DNA of 64,000 bases, from assembly GCA_016714645.1 (NCBI GenBank), contig JADKCI010000005.1, positions 124,001 through 188,000 on the forward strand. The letters are read 5' to 3'. A program made the translations under genes and the position numbers. The notes beneath the pieces are model-generated. The model saw only the letters and a list, made by a program, of their open reading frames with translations. It was not told where the DNA came from and made no database searches. Below are positions 59,276-64,000 of this stretch, piece after piece. The DNA comes from Chromatiaceae bacterium. GTDB taxonomy: Bacteria > Pseudomonadota > Gammaproteobacteria > Chromatiales > Chromatiaceae. How positions within the stretch are numbered: the stretch's first letter is position 1; each line of letters opens with the position of its first letter.

Positions 59276-59335
59276 TCGGAAAAAACTCCAAGCCTGCGAA
59301 AATTGCAATACAGCGGAAGCAGAAAGGGACATATC

Positions 59336-62300
59336 ATGATCATGCTGGACTCCACTCGCTGTCCCCATTGCTTCGAACTGTCATCAGCCACACTCTGTCC
59401 TCATTGCGGCTGGCGATTGGGACAAGACAACCCACCGCCCGCCCTGGCCCTGGGTCGGGTGCTCGATAGCCGGTACCGCATCGGCCGAGTGCTGGGTCAT
59501 GGCGGGTTCGGCATCACTTATCTCGCCTGGGATGACAACCTCCAGTTGCGGTTGGCGATTAAGGAATATCTACCCCGCGATTGCGTGAGCCGGGGACCCG
59601 ATGGGGTCAGCCTGGCCGTCTATTCCGGCCAAGCGGGCGAGCAGTTCGCCTACGGTCTCGATCGCTTCCTGGAAGAAGCCCGCACCCTGGCCCACTTCGA
59701 CCAGCATCCGGGCATCGTCACCGTCAAAAACTTCTTCCGCGCCCATGGTACCGGCTACTGTGTCATGGACTATGTGGCGGGGATCACCTTGCGGCAGTAC
59801 CTGGACCAGCAAAGGGATGGCCGGATCAGCGTCGCAGACGCCCTGAAACTGCTCATGCCGGTGGCCGATGCCCTGCGAGCGGTTCATAAGGAGGGCCTGC
59901 TCCATCGTGACCTGGCGCCAGATAACATCTATCTGACCCAAGACGGGCGCATCAAGCTCCTGGACTTTGGCGCCGCCCGCTTCGCCGCTGGCCAGCACAG
60001 CAAATCCCTCTCCGTCATTCTCAAACCCGGCTATGCTCCGGAGGAGCAATATCGCGCCAAGGGCAAACAGGGCCCCTGGACCGATGTTTATGGGTTTGCG
60101 GCTACCTTCTACCGTGCCATTACCGGCCAGATTCCCACCGAATCCCTGGACCGGCTGGATAACGACGATCTGGTGCCGCCCTCGCGGTTGGGCATCCCCA
60201 TCAAGCCCGAACAGGAGGCAATCTTGCTCAAGGGCTTGGCCGTCAAGGCCGGGCAACGCTTCCAAGGCATGGCGGAGATGCAGCAGGCATGGCGCGCCTG
60301 TGACCTATCCGGGTCGCATCCGGCAAGTGAGCGGCGCGCTCCAACCGGGTCCTTGGATGCGGTTGCAACCCCGGAGCCCCTCAAACGGGGCAGGCCAGCT
60401 CTAATCCTGGCGATGGGTGGCGGCCTATTCCTCCTTGCCATCCTGGGCGTGATCCTTTGGCAGACAACAATCCGTTCAACGCCATGGCTAGCTGGGGATG
60501 GAACCCCACCAGCCACGCCACCCACGGCCACGCCGGCCCCGCCATCCACAGCGCCTATTACTACTGCACCACCTGCCCCGCCAAGCCTGGGCACGGTGGC
60601 GGACGGCGAAATGGCATTCGACCAAGGCAAATATGACCGGGCTCGCGCCATCCTGCTTCCCCTGGCCGCCGCGGGCGATCCCGTGGCACAGTTTTATATC
60701 GGTAAGATGTACGCAGAGGGACGAGGTCTCGAAAAGGATGAAGTCCAGGGTGTGAATTGGTACCGCAAGTCCGCCGAGCAGGGGCATACCAAGGCGGAAA
60801 ACAATCTTGGTGTCATGTACCTGGATGGAAAAGGCGTTGCAAAGGATGAAGGCGAGGCGGCACGTTGGTTCCGCAAGGCCGCCGATCAAGGCCTACCTCA
60901 AGCCCAGAACAACCTTGGTGAGATGTATGAGACAGGGCAAGGTGTTGTCAAGGACCTCACGAAGGCCATGGGTTGGTATCGCAAGGCGGCGGAACAAGGC
61001 TATGCCCCTGCGGAATTCAATCTTGGAGGGATGTACGACAAGGGCCAAGGAGTTGGCCAGGATCCGGACGAGGCAGTGCATTGGTACCGCAAAGCGGCTG
61101 AACAAGGACATGTCGCTGGGCAATTGTCGCTTGCCTGGATGTACGAAAAAGGCCAAGGCGTCACTCAGGATGCGGTGGAGGCAGTGCGTTGGTACCGCAA
61201 GGCAGCTGAACAAGGGGATGGCTTTGGGCAAGCTAAACTTGGCGTGATGTATGCGAATGGCCGAGGCGTTGCCAAGGATGAGGTCGAGGCGGTGCGCTGG
61301 TATCGCAAGGCAGCTGAACAAGGGGATGTCCTCGGACAACACAATCTCGGAGTGATGTACGAATATGGCCAAGGTGTTGCCAAGAATGAGGCCGAGGCGG
61401 TGCGCTGGTACCGCAAAGCGGCTGAACAAGGGGATGCCGATGGGCAGACCAATCTTGGCGTGATGTACGCCAATGGCCAGGGCGTTTCCAAGAATGAGGC
61501 CGAGGCGGTGCGTTGGTACCGCAAAGCGGCTGAACAAGGGGATGCCCGTGGGCAAGCCAATCTTGGCGTGATGTACGCCAATGGCCAGGGCGTCACCAAG
61601 GATGCGACCGAAGCGGTGCGCTGGTTCAGCAAAGCGGCTGAACAAGGGGATGCCCGTGGGCAAGCCAATCTTGGCGTGATGTACGCCAATGGCCAGGGCG
61701 TTGCCAAGAATGAGGCCGAGGCGGCGCGCTGGTACCGCAAGGCGGCTGAACAAGGGCTTGCTGATGGGCAAACCTTCCTTGGTGGTATGTACGCCGGTGG
61801 TCGGGGCGTCGTAAAGGATGAGGTCGAGGCAGTACACTGGTTCCGTAAAGCCGCAGAGCAAGGGCATGCGGCAGCCCAAGCCGCCCTTAAAGAATTAGAA
61901 GATCGCATGAAATCAGCTATAACTTCCAATCCGAAGGCTCTCGCTACAGCTAAGGCCCTCGAAGATCAACTCGCCTGCCTCAACAATCCGGAGCCGGGAA
62001 AGGCAATCCGGGCGATGCTTGCGAATGGGACATTCAAACTGACTGAATTCAAAGGTGATGGCATCCCTGTCCTGGCGCCCACATCGGAAATACGTGTCTA
62101 TGGGAAAAGGGTTAAATTTGTTTCCGGCTGGGAAATTGAACGTGATGGTGTTAGAGACCCTTTCAGCAGAGGCCCAGGTACAGCCCCTCCTCTTTTTATC
62201 GAGGTCATATTTGATGCGAAACCTAGCGAGATTAATTACTCCATACGCCAAATCAGAGGTGCCGATAACAGGCTTCAATATCCATACTCCACGATGGATC

Positions 62301-63190
62301 AAGCGAACGAGTATTATGAAAAAATCGGTACCACCATAACCTGCTACGGCCAATATAAGGAAAATATCTCTACCGAACCAGCCACGCCAACTCCTATTTA
62401 CTTTGCCGCCGAACTCGCGCCCACGGCAAACATTCCTTCCGAAGCCCCTCTGTGCTACAAGTTCATTGTTTCTAGTTTGGAAGAGCAACTTCGTAAAATC
62501 AAGACCAAATATCCGGCTCTCTACGACGATAAAATCACGACCAATGGTGACGGTAGCAGGACCCTGCTTGCAAAACGTAATGACGAGACTGGAAAGGTTA
62601 TTTCCTATTTCTATTCCACGAGTCCAAAGGTCTGCAACGAATACCAAAAGAACCATCTCGGGACGGGGATACCAGCCCCACCAGCCCAGCCCACGGTCAA
62701 TACTCCAAGACCGAACCCCACATCATCCCAACCCGACTTCACGGCAGCCGATGCCAAGGCAGCCTTCGACCGGCGTGATTATGTAAGATCCTTCTCGCTT
62801 TGGCGCCCATTGGCCCAGGCCGGCGACGCCGAGGCTCAAAATTATTTTGGTTATATGTACGAAAGCGGTCTTGGCGTTGCTCAAGACCACGGCGAGGCCG
62901 TTCGCTGGTATCGCAAATCCGCGGAACAGGGCCTTGCCGAGGCGCAAAGTAATTTGGGCTTATCCTATGTCAAGGGTCAGGGTATCGCGCAGAACGATGC
63001 TGAGGGCAGGCGCTGGTTTCTAAAATCGGCGGAGCAAGGCTTCGCTGATGCGCAATACAATCTTGGCAAAATCTATGAGCAGGGTGTCGGTGTCGAAAGG
63101 GATCTCGCTCAGGCTAGGTATTGGTTCCGTAAGGCTGCCAGCCAAGGTCAGGCTAATGCACGGGATGCGCTCAAAGAGATTGGAGGTTGA
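59336..63190 (+). CDS. Membrane Ser/Thr protein kinase with Sel1-like repeats and a unique insert domain
   Basis: ATG 59336 has AAAGGGA upstream and gives 1284 residues. The zinc ribbon (CPHCFE, CPHCGW) and kinase (GHGGFGITYLAW, HRDLAPDNIYL, LLDFGAAR) closely match the preceding gene, also at DNA level, marking a recent duplication or conversion. A transmembrane segment lies near residue 365, then a Pro/Thr linker. Eleven Sel1 repeats (NLGVMYANGQGV...AVRWYRKAAEQG) span about 430-856. An unrecognised domain of about 250 residues has lower GC codons (LTEFKGDGIPVLAPTSEIRV, FIVSSLEEQLRKIKTKYPAL), and three more Sel1 repeats end the protein. Sel1 arrays bind proteins or peptidoglycan fragments; the ligand is unknown. 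Confidence 0.88.
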   Translation: MIMLDSTRCPHCFELSSATLCPHCGWRLGQDNPPPALALGRVLDSRYRIGRVLGHGGFGITYLAWDDNLQLRLAIKEYLPRDCVSRGPDGVSLAVYSGQAGEQFAYGLDRFLEEARTLAHFDQHPGIVTVKNFFRAHGTGYCVMDYVAGITLRQYLDQQRDGRISVADALKLLMPVADALRAVHKEGLLHRDLAPDNIYLTQDGRIKLLDFGAARFAAGQHSKSLSVILKPGYAPEEQYRAKGKQGPWTDVYGFAATFYRAITGQIPTESLDRLDNDDLVPPSRLGIPIKPEQEAILLKGLAVKAGQRFQGMAEMQQAWRACDLSGSHPASERRAPTGSLDAVATPEPLKRGRPALILAMGGGLFLLAILGVILWQTTIRSTPWLAGDGTPPATPPTATPAPPSTAPITTAPPAPPSLGTVADGEMAFDQGKYDRARAILLPLAAAGDPVAQFYIGKMYAEGRGLEKDEVQGVNWYRKSAEQGHTKAENNLGVMYLDGKGVAKDEGEAARWFRKAADQGLPQAQNNLGEMYETGQGVVKDLTKAMGWYRKAAEQGYAPAEFNLGGMYDKGQGVGQDPDEAVHWYRKAAEQGHVAGQLSLAWMYEKGQGVTQDAVEAVRWYRKAAEQGDGFGQAKLGVMYANGRGVAKDEVEAVRWYRKAAEQGDVLGQHNLGVMYEYGQGVAKNEAEAVRWYRKAAEQGDADGQTNLGVMYANGQGVSKNEAEAVRWYRKAAEQGDARGQANLGVMYANGQGVTKDATEAVRWFSKAAEQGDARGQANLGVMYANGQGVAKNEAEAARWYRKAAEQGLADGQTFLGGMYAGGRGVVKDEVEAVHWFRKAAEQGHAAAQAALKELEDRMKSAITSNPKALATAKALEDQLACLNNPEPGKAIRAMLANGTFKLTEFKGDGIPVLAPTSEIRVYGKRVKFVSGWEIERDGVRDPFSRGPGTAPPLFIEVIFDAKPSEINYSIRQIRGADNRLQYPYSTMDQANEYYEKIGTTITCYGQYKENISTEPATPTPIYFAAELAPTANIPSEAPLCYKFIVSSLEEQLRKIKTKYPALYDDKITTNGDGSRTLLAKRNDETGKVISYFYSTSPKVCNEYQKNHLGTGIPAPPAQPTVNTPRPNPTSSQPDFTAADAKAAFDRRDYVRSFSLWRPLAQAGDAEAQNYFGYMYESGLGVAQDHGEAVRWYRKSAEQGLAEAQSNLGLSYVKGQGIAQNDAEGRRWFLKSAEQGFADAQYNLGKIYEQGVGVERDLAQARYWFRKAASQGQANARDALKEIGG
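60670..61905 (+). repeat. 108-bp tandem Sel1 coding repeats
   Basis: Eleven 36-codon units; those between about 61380 and 61740 are nearly identical at DNA level (e.g. CTTGGCGTGATGTACGCCAA repeated every 108 bp). This indicates recent expansion or homogenisation. Copy number may differ between strains, and short-read assembly could collapse it. Confidence 0.85.
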
Positions 63191-63343
63191 GCGCCAGTGA
63201 AAACCAAAGCCCTTTACCTCGTATCCCGGTCATGCTCCTTTGGATTTTCTAATTTTGGATTTTCCAATTCAGCTCCCTATCAAATTCCCGCGGGTAAGCG
63301 CATCGTCTTGCCGCGTCCACCATTAGCTTCAAGGTAAATTACC

Positions 63344-64000
63344 CATGACGGCTTTGTGCTTCGACACGGCCAGCCTGAGCTATAGGGGCGCGCGGGCCAA
63401 TAATGAGGATGCCTGCGGCTTTCGTGACGGCTGTTGGGTGGTCGCCGATGGCCTGGGCGGCCACGGTGGCGGCGAGGTAGCCGCGCGGCTGGCGGTAGAG
63501 GCCTTGCTTGGGTCCTGGAGCCCGACGGCACCCATGACGGCCACGGCCCTGATCCAGGGGCTCGCGGCGGCGGCAACCGCCATTCATAGTCACCAGGCCG
63601 AGGACCCTGGCCTGAGTGGGATGCGCACGACCCTGGTCATGCTCGCCACCGACGGGGCGCGGGCACTCTGGGCCCATGTGGGCGATAGCCGCCTGTATCT
63701 GCTGCGGGACGGGCGCGTCCGCTTCCAGACCGAGGATCACAGCGTCCCCCAGGCCCTGGTAAGAGCGGGAGAATTGACCCCGGCGGGGGTGCGCACCCAT
63801 CCGGATCGCAATCGTCTCCTGAGGGCCTTGGGAGACGGCAATCCGCCGCGCCCGGACCTGGCGGCGACGCCCCTCGAACTCCAGCCCGGCGATGCCTTTC
63901 TGCTTTGCAGCGACGGCTTCTGGGAGGCGGTCACCGAGGGCGAGATGGAGGTGGCCCTGGCCAAGGCCACCGATGCCCATGGCTGGCTGGAACGCATGGC
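63344..64000 (+). CDS. PP2C-family protein phosphatase (partial, cut by the right edge)
   Basis: From ATG 63344 the frame stays open for 219 codons to the window end. PP2C motifs are clear: GARANNEDACGF, the metal-binding VADGLGGHGGGEVAARL, MRTTLVMLATDGARALWAHV, GDSRLYLLRDGRVRFQTEDH and FLLCSDGFWEAVTEGE. It would dephosphorylate Ser/Thr residues, probably including targets of the two upstream kinases. It follows the second kinase by 153 bp on the same strand. The C-terminal part with the last metal-binding Asp lies beyond 64000. Confidence 0.92.

Overview
The window is about 64 kb of GC-rich DNA (roughly two thirds G+C by eye). It comes from a gammaproteobacterium, most likely a sulfur-oxidising Chromatiales-type organism. 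That inference rests on the conserved order pdxJ-recO-era-rnc-DUF4845-lepB-lepA-mucD-rseC-rseB-rseA-rpoE (minus strand) divergent from nadB, and on the periplasmic rhodaneses and TSUP permease. No rRNA, tRNA or CRISPR array was seen.

Layout. (1) 1-4.6 kb: two secreted repeat proteins, a beta-helix/Ig-like protein that runs off the left edge and carries a one-base frameshift, and a nuclease-like EEP protein with Calx-beta repeats. (2) 4.7-8.2 kb: an MmeI-like type IIL restriction-modification enzyme next to two decayed defence-type gene fragments. (3) 8.3-28.9 kb: an umuC gene, then a roughly 19-kb accessory block bounded by 67-bp perfect direct repeats (9613-9679 and 28843-28909). Each repeat holds the umuC 3' end plus the SRAP-gene 5' end. 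Inside are a transposase remnant, two rhodaneses, gapdh-arsJ (arsenate to 1-arseno-3-phosphoglycerate, then export), an HME-type RND pump, a CDF exporter, arsC-acr3-arsD-arsA, a frameshifted dual-specificity-type phosphatase, a thioredoxin/CcdA-like/DsbA set and an ArsP-like permease. The intact SRAP gene lies at the right end. (4) 29.5-33.9 kb: TSUP permease, orphan modA, MFS transporter, a second decayed umuC 3' fragment and a Crp/Fnr regulator whose C-terminus reads into that fragment.

(5) 34.0-37.1 kb: a phage- or plasmid-like replication cassette. Two divergent HTH regulators flank a 36-bp palindrome, followed by an initiator whose coding sequence contains eight exact copies of a 13-bp iteron in several reading frames, a small unknown protein, a VRR-NUC nuclease and an HTH protein. 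(6) 37.2-52.8 kb: Nudix hydrolase, the sigma-E/housekeeping cluster, nadB and ppsA. (7) 52.8-56.7 kb: a Uma2 protein, a complete IS element with 17-bp inverted repeats and a 6-bp target duplication that splits a DUF4351/Rpn-type remnant, and a Phd/VapC-type toxin-antitoxin pair. (8) 56.8-64 kb: a putative phospho-signalling locus with a secreted glycine-rich NFG-repeat protein, a membrane Ser/Thr kinase fused to a caspase-like peptidase, a paralogous kinase fused to Sel1 repeats, and a PP2C phosphatase cut by the right edge.

The most promising candidates for something undescribed are the kinase-caspase / kinase-Sel1 / PP2C locus, the iteron-in-gene replication cassette and the direct-repeat-bounded arsenic/metal island. 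Several reading frames (near 429, 25234 and 56646) are each restored by one added C/G. They should be checked against reads before being called true mutations.
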